NCBI RefSeq assembly: GCF_015160875.1 | Contig: NZ_CP063374.1 | Span: 5,397,501-5,461,500, forward strand | DNA: 64,000 nucleotides | Direction of reading: 5' to 3' | Source of the DNA: Streptomyces chromofuscus | Lineage (GTDB): Bacteria; Actinomycetota; Actinomycetes; Streptomycetales; Streptomycetaceae | Shown: in pieces, positions 8,974-17,092 of the stretch | Layout of the letters: each line of letters starts with the position of its first letter | Position numbering within the stretch: position 1 is the first letter of the stretch | The notes under the pieces: model-generated | The model's database searches: none | Told to the model about the DNA's origin: nothing | What the model saw: the letters and a program-made list of their open reading frames with translations, nothing else | Translations under genes and position numbers: made by a program

Positions 8974-9719
8974 CGAGGACTCGCGGAGGGGGTGCGAGAG
9001 GGGGTGCGGGGCGGGTACTCCGGGTCCGGCCGCTCGCCGGTGCGCAACATCTCGTCGTGGGTGAGCAGCATCGCGCGCTGGTCGGTGTCCCAGCTCCACT
9101 GGAGGCGGTACTGATAGCCCGGGACCTCGGACGGCGCCCGCAGGATCACCGACTGCCCGGCGATCTCGATGCTGCTCACGGCGTCGTCGTAGGCCATGAC
9201 CTGCACCAGCCGGTGCCTCTCCACGGTGTAGACGCGCACGGCGGTCATCTCGCCGGGCAGCAGCCGGAAGCCCAGCGTCATCTCGGGCCGTCCGTCGCCG
9301 GTCAGGTCCCGGTAGTACGGCTCCAGGACCGGGCACCCGGCCCCGTCCCCGGCACGGCCGCACTCCTCCATCCGGCTGTTCGTCCCCCGGTAGCGCGCCT
9401 TGGGCCCCTCGTAGTCGCCCGGGCTGCGGGCGATCTCGGCCCGCACCACCGCCACCGGGTCCACCTCACGGATGTCGTCGCCGGGCACGCCGACGCCCTT
9501 CACGACCTGGATGTCCACCTCGCCGATGTCGAAGGCCGGGCTGGAGGCCGGCGGCAGCTCGGGCCACAGCCGGGCCGGACCCGCCGCGGTCGGCGTCGGC
9601 CCGGCGCCGCGCAGATCGCCCGCGTCGCCGCAGGCCGTCGCGGTCACCGAGAGCAGCGCGAGGGCGGTGAAAGCGCGGACCCGGGCGCGGGTGACGAGCG
9701 GGAGGAGGCGGCGGGGCAC
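8970..9719 (-). CDS. putative lipoprotein coupled to the histidine kinase
   Basis: The product is 249 aa with a GTG start at 9719. The N-terminus has basic residues, then FTALALLSVTATACGDAGDL, consistent with a lipoprotein signal peptide with Cys at about 30, though the lipobox is not ideal. The central part DLTGDGRPEMTLGFRLLPGE looks like an EF-hand/VCBS-like calcium segment. The C-terminus is low-complexity Pro/Ser/Arg. Overlap with the kinase gene suggests it modulates kinase signalling at the membrane surface, as CseA does for CseC. That role is by analogy only. Confidence 0.75.
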   Translation of the reverse strand: MPRRLLPLVTRARVRAFTALALLSVTATACGDAGDLRGAGPTPTAAGPARLWPELPPASSPAFDIGEVDIQVVKGVGVPGDDIREVDPVAVVRAEIARSPGDYEGPKARYRGTNSRMEECGRAGDGAGCPVLEPYYRDLTGDGRPEMTLGFRLLPGEMTAVRVYTVERHRLVQVMAYDDAVSSIEIAGQSVILRAPSEVPGYQYRLQWSWDTDQRAMLLTHDEMLRTGERPDPEYPPRTPSRTPSASPR

Positions 9720-9840
9720 GGGGCATCCTGTGGTTCGGGACGGTCGGCCCGTACACCTTATGCGTGCGTGCGGCTTGTTCGTGCGTACACCCTATTGGCG
9801 GGAAAGTCCGCTCATGTACCTGAGGTCCCGTTTGTGCATG

Positions 9841-9898
9841 TGAGGTCCCGGCAGACGTGTCCGTGAGGTCCCGGCAGACGTGTCCGTGAGGTCCCGGC
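9841..9898. repeat. short tandem repeat, 23-bp unit
   Basis: TGAGGTCCCGGCAGACGTG followed by TCCG is repeated about two and a half times. A diverged TGAGGTCCCG copy lies just to the left at 9822. It sits between the lipoprotein gene and the phosphatase gene, downstream of the phosphatase. Function unknown. Confidence 0.7.
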
Positions 9899-9908
9899 CG
9901 GGGACGGC

Positions 9909-10415
9909 CTACTCCGCGAGTTCCTCCAGGAACCGCACCGTCGGCAGCCCTGTGCGCAGGTACTCCACGAACAGCTCGTTGTGCAGCGCCCACGGCGCGC
10001 GGCGGGCACGAATCAGCCGGATCGCCGACTCGGCGGAGCGGCCCCGGCGGATCAGGGCGTGCGCGATCACCAGGCCCGAGCGGTTGTAGCCGTGGTAGCA
10101 GCGCACCAGCACCCGGTGGCCCCGGTCCAGCGCGTCGCAGGCCGCCTCGGCCAACCGGATCACCCCGGCCAGCTGGGTGCCGTCGAGCGGGCCGTCCGGA
10201 ATCGGCCAGACCTGGTGGTCGACGCCGGGGTCGGGTCCGTGGCCGGGCAGCCGCAGGAGCGTCTGGACCAGGTCGAACTCGTCCCGGACCACGGCGAACT
10301 CCACGTGCCCGGCATGGCCCGTGAACTCGTGCCCGCCCATCCACAGACCGGGCACGATCTCGTTCCACGGCATGTCCGGAGCCGGTACGTCGGGTTGCTT
10401 CCTGCGGGTACGCAA
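9909..10415 (-). CDS. dual-specificity / tyrosine protein phosphatase
   Basis: The product is 168 aa. The TTG start at 10415 is supported by a GGGGAGG ribosome-binding site six bases upstream. The cysteine phosphatase loop CYHGYNRSG (C-x5-R) lies at about residue 106, with an upstream aspartate-containing segment WPIPDGPL as possible general acid. This matches small bacterial dual-specificity phosphatases. It is cytoplasmic, with no membrane segment. The substrate is unknown, and the neighbours give no direct clue beyond a nearby signalling pair. Confidence 0.85.
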   Translation of the reverse strand: MRTRRKQPDVPAPDMPWNEIVPGLWMGGHEFTGHAGHVEFAVVRDEFDLVQTLLRLPGHGPDPGVDHQVWPIPDGPLDGTQLAGVIRLAEAACDALDRGHRVLVRCYHGYNRSGLVIAHALIRRGRSAESAIRLIRARRAPWALHNELFVEYLRTGLPTVRFLEELAE

Positions 10416-10527
10416 CGGCGCCTCCCCAACCGCCCCGCGGGCGGGCCCGTCCCAACTCCTTCCAAAGGTAGCCGGGTTCTTGCCCCTGGAGCACCCCGCC
10501 TGTTCCCATGGTCATGGGGTGATGTGC

Positions 10528-11334
10528 ATGAGCGGACTGCGCGTCGTACCGGCCTGGCGGCACGGCCGTGAACGACTGTACGTCTGCCTCACGGACGGCA
10601 GGAACATCGCCTGGTACGACCGTGAGGCGGCCCGGGTCAACCTGCTGAGCGAGGACCGCAGAGACGACGTCCTGCAGGCCCTGCGCCCCTTCCTCACCGG
10701 GCCCGTCACGGTCGGCCCGCCCCCGGTCCCGACCCCCGCGGAACTCGCCCGCCTCACCCTGCACCCCGACGACGACCTGGCCCCCAACCGGCCCGGCGAG
10801 GCCCTCCTGGTCGCCCTGGACCGGGACCCCGGCGGACCCGTGCCCCGGCTGCGCGCCGACCCCCGGCGCCGGGCGCTGGAGGCCGAGCAGACGGTGGGGG
10901 AGGCGCTGGACCGGATGGACGGCGCGGGCTGGCACGCCCTGCACTCCCTCCCGCTGCCCGGCGGCGACCGCGTTCACCACCTGCTGATCGGCCCCGGCGG
11001 CCTCTTCGCCGTGCACTCCCTGTACGCCCGCAAGCAGCGGGTCGTGATCGCCGACCCCATGGTCACGCTCGGGCGGCGGGAGGGGCGTCCGCTGCTGCGC
11101 CGGGTCAGGGCGGACGCCGCCCGCGCCTCGTACGCCCTGACCGCCGAGGTCCGCCCCGTCCTCGCCCTGGTCGGCCCGTCCCGCGTCTCGGTCCCCGGCC
11201 CGGTCCGCGAGGTGCGGGTCCTGCAGGACACGGAGCTCGACGGCCTGGCCCGTCTGGGCGGCGTCCTCAAGCCGGCGGACGTGGAGGCCCTGCACGCGAT
11301 GGCGCGGGACCGGAACACGTGGACGCGGGTGTGA
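10528..11334 (+). CDS. NERD-domain protein
   Basis: The product is 268 aa from ATG 10528 (MSGLRVVPAWRHG). In-frame GTG 10519 and ATG 10522 also exist, but a GGGG ribosome-binding site at 10516 fits 10528 best. The C-terminal half holds the nuclease-related NERD fold: GEALDRMDGAGWHALHSLPL, then HHLLIGPGGLFAVHS. NERD domains are distant relatives of restriction-type nucleases. Many Streptomyces copies have unknown function. No helicase or kinase partner domain is fused here. Confidence 0.8.
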   Translation: MSGLRVVPAWRHGRERLYVCLTDGRNIAWYDREAARVNLLSEDRRDDVLQALRPFLTGPVTVGPPPVPTPAELARLTLHPDDDLAPNRPGEALLVALDRDPGGPVPRLRADPRRRALEAEQTVGEALDRMDGAGWHALHSLPLPGGDRVHHLLIGPGGLFAVHSLYARKQRVVIADPMVTLGRREGRPLLRRVRADAARASYALTAEVRPVLALVGPSRVSVPGPVREVRVLQDTELDGLARLGGVLKPADVEALHAMARDRNTWTRV

Positions 11335-11366
11335 CCCCGGCCGAGGACGTGACCTGCGCCGGGCCC

Positions 11367-11450
11367 TCGCCGTACGACGCTTCGCCGTACGACGCCTCGG
11401 CTCCGCCGTAAGACGCTTCGCCGTACGACGCCTCGCCCTACGACGCCTCG
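11367..11450. repeat. 15-bp tandem repeat downstream of the NERD gene
   Basis: The unit TCGCCGTACGACGCT/C recurs five times with small changes and one short interruption. It lies between the NERD gene and the convergent LigD-polymerase gene. The unit length is a multiple of three but no reading frame uses it convincingly. Confidence 0.7.
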
Positions 11451-11452
11451 GC

Positions 11453-12334
11453 TCACGGCAGGGGACTGGCCCGCCCCGCGTCGAGCAGCGGCGCCAGCAC
11501 GTCGCCGTAGTCCTGCACGCGCGGGGCGATGTCCGTCGCGAGGAAGGTGAGCTGGCCGGCGTCCCGGCACGCCTCGACCTCCTCCCAGGTGACCGGCGCC
11601 GAGACGGTCGGCGTGGACCGGGCCCGCAGGGTGTAGGGGGTGGCCGTCGTCTTGCGCGCGGCGTTCTGGCTCCAGTCGACGAACACCTTCCCCGGCCGCA
11701 GACTCCGCGTCATCCGGTGCACCACCAGTCGCGGCATGGTCCGCTCCGCCTCGACGGCGAGCCCTTTCGCGTACTCCGTGACCTGGTCGGAGGGCGTGGG
11801 CCGGACCGCCGCGAGCAGGTGCAGCCCTTTCGAGCCGGAAGTCTTCGGATAGGCGTCGATCCCGTCCGCGGCCAGCCGCTCCCGCAGCCACAGCGCGACC
11901 TCGCAGCAGTGCACGACGTTCGCCGGCGCCCCCGGGTCGAGGTCGAAGACCATCCGGTCCGCGACCTCCGGGTGCGAGATCACCCACTGGTGGGTGTGGA
12001 ACTCGGCCACCAGGTTCGCCGCCCACATCAGGCTCGGCAGGTCCTGCACCAGCACCATCCGGGCCGGCCCCTCCGACCGCGGCACCTCGGCGGTGGTGAC
12101 CCACTCGGGCGTACCCGGCGGCACGTTCTTGGTGAAGAACACCTGACCGTCGGGGCCGTCCGGGTAGCGCAGGAAGGACACCGGCCGATCCCGCAGGTGG
12201 GGCAGGAGAACGTCGGCGGTCGTCGCGTAGTAGTGCAACAACTCGCCCTTGGTGAAGCCGGTCGCGGGATGCAGCACCTTCTCCAGATTGCTGAGCGCGA
12301 CCCGTCGCCCCTCCACCTCTGTGATCGGCGTCAT
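11453..12334 (-). CDS. LigD-type NHEJ primase/polymerase (PolDom)
   Basis: The product is 293 aa. It covers the complete LigD polymerase domain and nothing else. It begins with VEGRRVALSNLEKVLHP, continues with the FDLDPG metal-binding motif (D-x-D) at about residue 130 and SGSKGLHL at about 165, and ends with a FVDWSQN motif at about 219. These domains add ribo- or deoxynucleotides at double-strand breaks during Ku-dependent end joining. The stand-alone form, with ligase elsewhere, is common in actinomycetes. It is divergent from ku, and the shared upstream region contains an inverted repeat. Confidence 0.93.
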   Translation of the reverse strand: MTPITEVEGRRVALSNLEKVLHPATGFTKGELLHYYATTADVLLPHLRDRPVSFLRYPDGPDGQVFFTKNVPPGTPEWVTTAEVPRSEGPARMVLVQDLPSLMWAANLVAEFHTHQWVISHPEVADRMVFDLDPGAPANVVHCCEVALWLRERLAADGIDAYPKTSGSKGLHLLAAVRPTPSDQVTEYAKGLAVEAERTMPRLVVHRMTRSLRPGKVFVDWSQNAARKTTATPYTLRARSTPTVSAPVTWEEVEACRDAGQLTFLATDIAPRVQDYGDVLAPLLDAGRASPLP

Positions 12335-12371
12335 ACGATGAGAATCACACGAAATGCAGAAGAATCGTATG
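12332..12371. promoter_or_regulatory. inverted repeat in the ku/ligD divergent promoter
   Basis: CATACGAT (12332-12339) and ATCGTATG (12364-12371) are perfect 8-bp inverted arms separated by 24 bp. The left arm covers the ATG of the polymerase gene. The right arm lies 34 bp before the ku start. The placement suits one regulator silencing both NHEJ genes. No regulator gene is adjacent. Confidence 0.5.
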
Positions 12372-12405
12372 AACCCTGCTGATGCCGCCTCGAAAGGTGC
12401 TGAAT

Positions 12406-13464
12406 GTGCGATCCATATGGAACGGCGCCATCTCGTTCGGCCTGGTGAGCATCCCGATCAAGCTGGTGAACGCCACCGAGAGCCACTCCATCTCGTTCCG
12501 CCAGATCCACACCGAGGACGGCGGCAGGATCCGCTACCGCAAGTTCTGCGAACTGGAGGAGCGCGAGGTCAGCGGGGCGGAGATCGGCAAGGGGTACGAG
12601 GACGCGGACGGGACGATCATCCCGATCAGCGACGAGGATCTGGCCCAGCTGCCCATCCCGACCGCCAAGACGATCGAGATCGTGGCGTTCGTGCCGGGTG
12701 ACCGGATCGACCCGCTCCAGATGGACGCCGCGTACTACCTCGCGGCCGGCGGCGCCCCCGCCGCCAAGCCGTACACGCTGCTGCGCGAGGCCCTCAAGCG
12801 CAGCAACAAGGTCGCCATCGCCAAGTTCGCGCTGCGCGGCCGGGAGCGGCTGGGCATGCTGCGGGTGGTCGGCGACGCGATCGCCATGCACGGGCTGCTG
12901 TGGCCGGACGAGGTCCGCGCGCCCGAAGGCGTCGCGCCCGACGCCAACGTCACCGTCCGCGACAAGGAACTCGACCTCGCGGACGCCCTGATGGACACCC
13001 TCGGCGAGGTCGACCTGGAGGACCTGCACGACGAGTACCGCGAGGCCGTCGAGGAGGTCATCGCCGCGAAGGCGGCCGGCGAGGCGCTCCCCGAGGCTCC
13101 CGAACCCGCGGCGGGCGGCAAGGTGCTCGATCTGATGGCGGCCCTGGAGAGCAGTGTCCGGGCGGCGCGGGAGTCCCGCGGCGAGGCCCCCGCGGAGGAG
13201 GCCGAGGTCCGCCCGCTTCCCGAGCGCAAGGCCGGCCGGGCCACGCCGAAGGAACCGGCCGGCAAGAAGTCGACGGCGAAGAAGGCGGCCGCGAAGAAGA
13301 CGACCGCGTCCGCGAGGAAGACGGCGTCCAGGTCGGCGCAGGGGACGCCGGAGCAGGGGACGAAGAAGGCCGCCTCCTCGAAGAGCACGGCGAAGAGCAC
13401 GGCCAAGAGCACCGCGAAGAAGACGACGACGAAGAAGGCCACGCCGCGCAAGCGATCGGCGTGA
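12406..13464 (+). CDS. ku: Ku DNA end-binding protein
   Basis: The product is 352 aa. The GTG at 12406 (VRSIWNGAISFGLVSIPIKL) is preferred over ATG 12382 because AAAGGTG lies eight bases upstream and family members start here. The core Ku beta-barrel spans about residues 1-255. The tail from about 285 is rich in lysine and alanine (KKAAAKKTTASARK and similar). Long basic tails are typical of Streptomyces Ku proteins and help DNA binding and bridging. It forms a homodimeric ring on DNA ends and recruits LigD-type enzymes. It is divergent from the polymerase gene. Confidence 0.95.
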   Translation: MRSIWNGAISFGLVSIPIKLVNATESHSISFRQIHTEDGGRIRYRKFCELEEREVSGAEIGKGYEDADGTIIPISDEDLAQLPIPTAKTIEIVAFVPGDRIDPLQMDAAYYLAAGGAPAAKPYTLLREALKRSNKVAIAKFALRGRERLGMLRVVGDAIAMHGLLWPDEVRAPEGVAPDANVTVRDKELDLADALMDTLGEVDLEDLHDEYREAVEEVIAAKAAGEALPEAPEPAAGGKVLDLMAALESSVRAARESRGEAPAEEAEVRPLPERKAGRATPKEPAGKKSTAKKAAAKKTTASARKTASRSAQGTPEQGTKKAASSKSTAKSTAKSTAKKTTTKKATPRKRSA

Positions 13465-13543
13465 GCGGGGCGGTCCGATCCGACTCCGGGTTCTGCGCGG
13501 GGGCAGCAGGAGCGGGGGGGGGGCCCGCGGGGCTGCCGGGTAC

Positions 13544-14002
13544 TGAGGTGCGTGGGCCCGTGTTGTCTCGTCGTTGCTGAGGTGCGTGGGCTCGTGTTGT
13601 CTCGTCGTTGCTGAGGTGCGTGGGCCCGTGTTGTCCCGTCGTTGCCGAGGTGCGGGGGCTCGGCCTGCCCCGTCGATGCTCAGTCGCGTGGGCTCGTTCA
13701 GGTTCGTCGGCTGTCAGTCGCGCGGGCCCTGCCCGGGTCTCGGCTCCCGGTCCCGCGGTCCTTTGACCGGGGTGTCGGCTGCCGTCCCGCGCCCCTGACA
13801 GGGCCACCGGCTCTTAGCCGCGCGCCTTCGTCTGCCCCATCGGGTCAGCTGCGTGCCTTCGCCCGCCCCATCGCGAGTGCCGACCCCAGCACCCGGCCGC
13901 GCACCTTCGCACGCCGTCCAAGTGCCGACCTCAGCCACGTGCCCCGCCCGCCCCGCCCGCGCCCTCAGTCGCGTCCCCCCGTCCGCCCCGTCGTCAGTGC
14001 CG
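13544..14002. repeat. degenerate 34-bp tandem repeat array
   Basis: Three near-identical 34-bp units start at 13544, 13578 and 13612, each opening TGAGGTGCGTGGG and ending CGTCGTTGC. Further units decay progressively through 13680 (CAGTCGCGTGGGCTCG...) to about 14000, running into the 3' end of cbiO. The phase of about 33-35 bp persists. There are no spacers, so this is a minisatellite rather than a CRISPR array. It fills the convergent ku/cbiO intergenic region and hides any terminators. Confidence 0.75.
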
Positions 14003-14819
14003 CGAGTTCCTCCGCCGTGCGGGGGCCGGTGGTGCTGCCGTCCAGGAGTCCCTGTCCGCGCAGGAGCGCCGCCGCCGCGACGCCCCAGGGCAGGCGCAGG
14101 CCCGCCGCCCGCAACAGTTCCGCGCGGGCCAGGTTCTCGGCAGCGGGGCCGGTGCGGACGCCGGACGGGGTGAGCAGGGCCGCGTCGTCGGCCCAGCGCA
14201 GGGCGAGGTCGACGTCGTGGGTGGCCATCACCACGGTCGTACCCCCGGCGCGCAGCCCGTCGAGGGTGGCGAGCAGCCGTTCCTGGCCGTCGGGATCCAG
14301 CCCGGCCGTCGGCTCGTCGAGGATCAGCACCCGCGGCCGCATGGCGACGGCACCCGCGATCGCGGTCCGCTTGCGCTGCCCGTACGACAGCAGGTGCGTG
14401 GGCCGGTCGGCCAGCCGGGCGACGTCCAGCGCGGTCAGCGCCTCCTCGACCCGAGCGCGCACCTCCGCGTCCGGCAGCCCGAGGTTCAGCGGCCCGAACG
14501 ACACGTCCTGCGCCACCGAGGCGGCGAACAGCTGGTCGTCCGGATCCTGCACCACCAGCTGCACGGAGGTCCGCAACCGGGTCAGCCCCTTGCGGTCGTA
14601 CGACACCGGCGTACCGTCCACCGTCACCACCCCGGCGTGCGGCCGGAGCCCCCCGCTGAGCAGCCGCATCAGCGTGGTCTTGCCGCTGCCGTTGCGGCCG
14701 AGCAGCGCCAGCGCACGCCCCTCGCGCACCTCGAAGTCGAGTCCGTTGAGCACGGCCGGGCCGTCCTCGTAGGCGAAGGACACCCCCCGCAGGGCGACCA
14801 GAACGGAGGACTCGCTCAT
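13965..14819 (-). CDS. cbiO: cobalt ECF transporter ATPase CbiO
   Basis: The product is 284 aa, ATG at 14819, overlapping cbiQ (ATGA). ABC ATPase motifs are present: Walker A GRNGSGKTT at about residue 40, Q-loop VVQDPDDQLF, signature LSYGQRKRTAIAGA at about 143, Walker B VLILDEP, and H-loop ATHDVD. It hydrolyses ATP to power cobalt uptake through CbiMNQ in the membrane. It is the last gene of a leftward cbiMNQO operon controlled by the B12 riboswitch at 16730-16898. The C-terminal codons run into the tandem repeat array. Confidence 0.95.
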   Translation of the reverse strand: MSESSVLVALRGVSFAYEDGPAVLNGLDFEVREGRALALLGRNGSGKTTLMRLLSGGLRPHAGVVTVDGTPVSYDRKGLTRLRTSVQLVVQDPDDQLFAASVAQDVSFGPLNLGLPDAEVRARVEEALTALDVARLADRPTHLLSYGQRKRTAIAGAVAMRPRVLILDEPTAGLDPDGQERLLATLDGLRAGGTTVVMATHDVDLALRWADDAALLTPSGVRTGPAAENLARAELLRAAGLRLPWGVAAAALLRGQGLLDGSTTGPRTAEELAALTTGRTGGRD

Positions 14820-15565
14820 GACAGCGGCCTTTCGAGGACGAAGGTGAGGGCGGCCAGCGCCGCGAACAGCGCGACGCTCAGGGCCGTGAACGGGACGGAG
14901 ACGCGGGCCTCGGGCACCAGGACGCGCAGCGTGCCGTCGTACCCGCGCCCGGCGAGCCCGGCCTGCAGGCGCGCCGCCCGGTCGAAGGACCGCACGAAGG
15001 CGATGGCGCCGAGCCCGGCCAGCGACCGCCACTGGGCGGCCCGCGTGGTGTGGCCGAGGCGGGCCGCCTGGGCGTCGTGGACGCGGCGAACGGAGTCGAG
15101 GAGCAGGAAGCTCATGCGGTACGTCACCAGGGCCACGTCCACGACCGGCGCGGGCACCCCGGCGCGGACCAGCCGGGGCAGCAGGTCGGACATCGGCGTG
15201 GTGAACGCGAACAGCAGCACCCCGAGGGAGGCCGCCGAGGTGCGCAGCAGCAGCTCCCCGGCGCGCACCGCGCCACCGTCGGCGAGCCCGACGAACCCGT
15301 CCGGGCCGCCGACCCGCACCAGCAGCGGAAGCGCGCCGGTGACGCAGAAGCCCAGCGGCACCCGGTAGGCCCGCCACAGCCGCCGCCCGGGCACGCCCGC
15401 CGGGCCGAGCAGCGCGGCCAGCGCCGTCAGCAGCACCAGCACGGCCCCCGGCCAGGGCGGCAGCGAGATAGCCAGCACCGTCAGCCCCAGTCCGAGCACG
15501 GCCTTGTCCAAGGGATGGCGGCGGCGCCAGCGACTGCTGTGCGCCGCCGCGTCGATCGGCAGCAT
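14816..15565 (-). CDS. cbiQ: cobalt ECF transporter T component CbiQ
   Basis: The product is 249 aa with five or six hydrophobic segments, for example AVLGLGLTVLAISLPPW and ALSVALFAALAALTFVL. The conserved cytoplasmic coupling region has AQAARLGH and an arginine-rich second segment at about residues 180-200. CbiQ transmits CbiO movement to the CbiMN substrate-binding unit. The gene is four bases past the cbiN stop and overlaps cbiO. Confidence 0.92.
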   Translation of the reverse strand: MLPIDAAAHSSRWRRRHPLDKAVLGLGLTVLAISLPPWPGAVLVLLTALAALLGPAGVPGRRLWRAYRVPLGFCVTGALPLLVRVGGPDGFVGLADGGAVRAGELLLRTSAASLGVLLFAFTTPMSDLLPRLVRAGVPAPVVDVALVTYRMSFLLLDSVRRVHDAQAARLGHTTRAAQWRSLAGLGAIAFVRSFDRAARLQAGLAGRGYDGTLRVLVPEARVSVPFTALSVALFAALAALTFVLERPLS

Positions 15566-15570
15566 GAGGC

Positions 15571-15930
15571 TCAGGCCCCTTCGGCTCCGTCGTGCCCGGG
15601 CACCCCCGCGGCGCTCAGCCGCTGCTCGGCCCGCGCCTCACCCTGGCGGCGTCCGCGGCGCAGCCCGAAGTAGTACGCGAGCGCGCCCGCGCCGACCGCC
15701 GCCTGGAGGGCGAACAGGCCGGACTCGATCTCCCCGGACGGCGGCTCGTACAAGGGCGAGAACCACGGTTCGTAGTCCGGGTCCAGCTCGGTGATCGCCG
15801 TCTCCGCCTCACCGTCGGAGCCGGTGAACGGCTCCTCCTTGTGGTCACCGAGCCCGAGCGCGAGCGGCAGCACCGCCAGGGCGACGACGGCGAGCAGCAG
15901 CAGGAGGTTGATCTTCGTCCCGCGCTTCAC
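15571..15930 (-). CDS. cbiN: cobalt transport accessory protein CbiN
   Basis: The product is 119 aa with a GTG start at 15930 overlapping the cbiM stop (GTGA). It has one N-terminal TM segment (NLLLLLAVVALAVLPLALG), an acidic extracytoplasmic loop with FTGSDGEAETAI and PWFSPLYEPPSGE, and a second TM near the C-terminus. This is the CbiN pattern, a small protein that helps load Co2+ into CbiM. A longer frame through cbiM is a shadow. Confidence 0.92.
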   Translation of the reverse strand: MKRGTKINLLLLLAVVALAVLPLALGLGDHKEEPFTGSDGEAETAITELDPDYEPWFSPLYEPPSGEIESGLFALQAAVGAGALAYYFGLRRGRRQGEARAEQRLSAAGVPGHDGAEGA

Positions 15931-16685
15931 CGGGCCACCGCCTCGGTGCCGGTCTCCTCGGTGCCGGACCCCTCGATACCGGAGCCCTCGGTGCCGGTCT
16001 CCCCGGTGCCGCTGCCGGTCTTCTTGCCGAGCAGCACGCCCAGCCGGGTCAGTTCGCCCTTGCTGGACTGCACCAGCAGCCGCATCACCAGCACCGTCAG
16101 CAGACCCTCGCTCACCGCGAGCGGGATCTGCGTGACCGCGAAGATGGCGCCGAACTTGCCGAGCGCGCCCAGGAACCCGCTGCTCGGGTCGGGGAAGGCG
16201 AGCGCCAGCTGGACGCTGGTGACGCAGTAGGTGGACAGGTCGGCGACGAACGCGCCGAAGAACACGGCGACCATCAGCGGCACGTCGTAGCGCCGCAGCA
16301 GCCGGTAGATCCCGTAGCCCGCCCAGGGCCCGGCGATCGCCATCGAGAAGACGTTGGCGCCCAGCGTGGTCAGCCCGCCGTGGGCCAGCAGCAGCGCCTG
16401 GAACAGCAGGGTGATGGTGCCCAGCACCGCCATGACCGGCGGCCGGAACAGGATGGCACCCAGGCCCGTGCCGGTGGGATGCGAGCAACTCCCGGTCACG
16501 GACGGCAGCTTTAGCGCCGACAGGACGAAGGTGAAGGCGCCCGAGGCGCCGAGGAGCAGGGTGCTCTCGGGATGTTCCCTGACCTCACGGGTGAGGGAAC
16601 GGACTCCGTGGACGACGAACGGCGCGGACGCGGCACCCCAGGCGATCGCGTGCGCCGGAGGCAGAAAACCCTCGGCTATGTGCAT
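15927..16685 (-). CDS. cbiM: cobalt-binding S component CbiM
   Basis: The product is 252 aa. The N-terminus MHIAEGFLPP contains the invariant His2 that, with the amino terminus, ligates Co2+. About seven hydrophobic segments follow, including GSCSHPTGTGLGAILFRPP. The last 35 residues are a low-complexity Gly/Thr/Glu/Ser repeat (GTGETGTEGSG) not seen in typical CbiM. It is the first gene of cbiMNQO and starts about 45 bp after the cobalamin riboswitch. Confidence 0.95.
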   Translation of the reverse strand: MHIAEGFLPPAHAIAWGAASAPFVVHGVRSLTREVREHPESTLLLGASGAFTFVLSALKLPSVTGSCSHPTGTGLGAILFRPPVMAVLGTITLLFQALLLAHGGLTTLGANVFSMAIAGPWAGYGIYRLLRRYDVPLMVAVFFGAFVADLSTYCVTSVQLALAFPDPSSGFLGALGKFGAIFAVTQIPLAVSEGLLTVLVMRLLVQSSKGELTRLGVLLGKKTGSGTGETGTEGSGIEGSGTEETGTEAVAR

Positions 16686-16729
16686 GGCTCAGCAGACCCT
16701 CTCCAGCACCTCGTGGATGGTGTACAACG

Positions 16730-16898
16730 CGCCTCGGCCGGTCTCCTGGCTGACGGGTGACACCGCCCGTGCTCCGCCTTCCCGGGTCCGAGGACCCAGT
16801 GGCTGCCCGTGAGGGCCGGAGCCGGACTTCCCGATCACAGTGGCGAGGGCCGCACCGGCATCACACCGGATTTCCCGTTCACCAAGGCCTGGTGACAG
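16730..16898 (-). promoter_or_regulatory. cobalamin (B12) riboswitch
   Basis: On the minus strand, the leader of cbiM contains the expected conserved blocks in order. These are a TGGTGAACGGGAA paired region near 16890, GGTGCGGCC, GCCACTG, GGGAAGTCCGG, and the B12 box AGCCAGGAGACCGGCC near 16735-16750. Binding adenosylcobalamin is expected to shut off cbiMNQO. Exact helix boundaries were not folded. Confidence 0.92.
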
Positions 16899-17092
16899 TA
16901 ATGCGCCCGCGGGGGTGGTGACAAGCGGCGCATCGGGGGCGCGAAGACGCTGGTCACGCCGCGCGCACCCCCAACGTCGCCGGTCGGGCCCGCTGTCCGA
17001 TGGCCCGACGGGAGTTTCTCCCCGAGGGCTGACGCGGGGCCGATGCCGCCCCACACTCGGTGCACAGAGGTTCATACGAGGGGGAGCGCACG

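Noticed and set aside
9466..11295. 609-codon minus frame across the phosphatase and NERD genes
   Set aside because: It crosses two well-supported genes on both strands and has no recognisable domain.
13544..14002. CRISPR array
   Set aside because: Repeats are contiguous with no spacers, and no cas genes are near; it is a tandem minisatellite.
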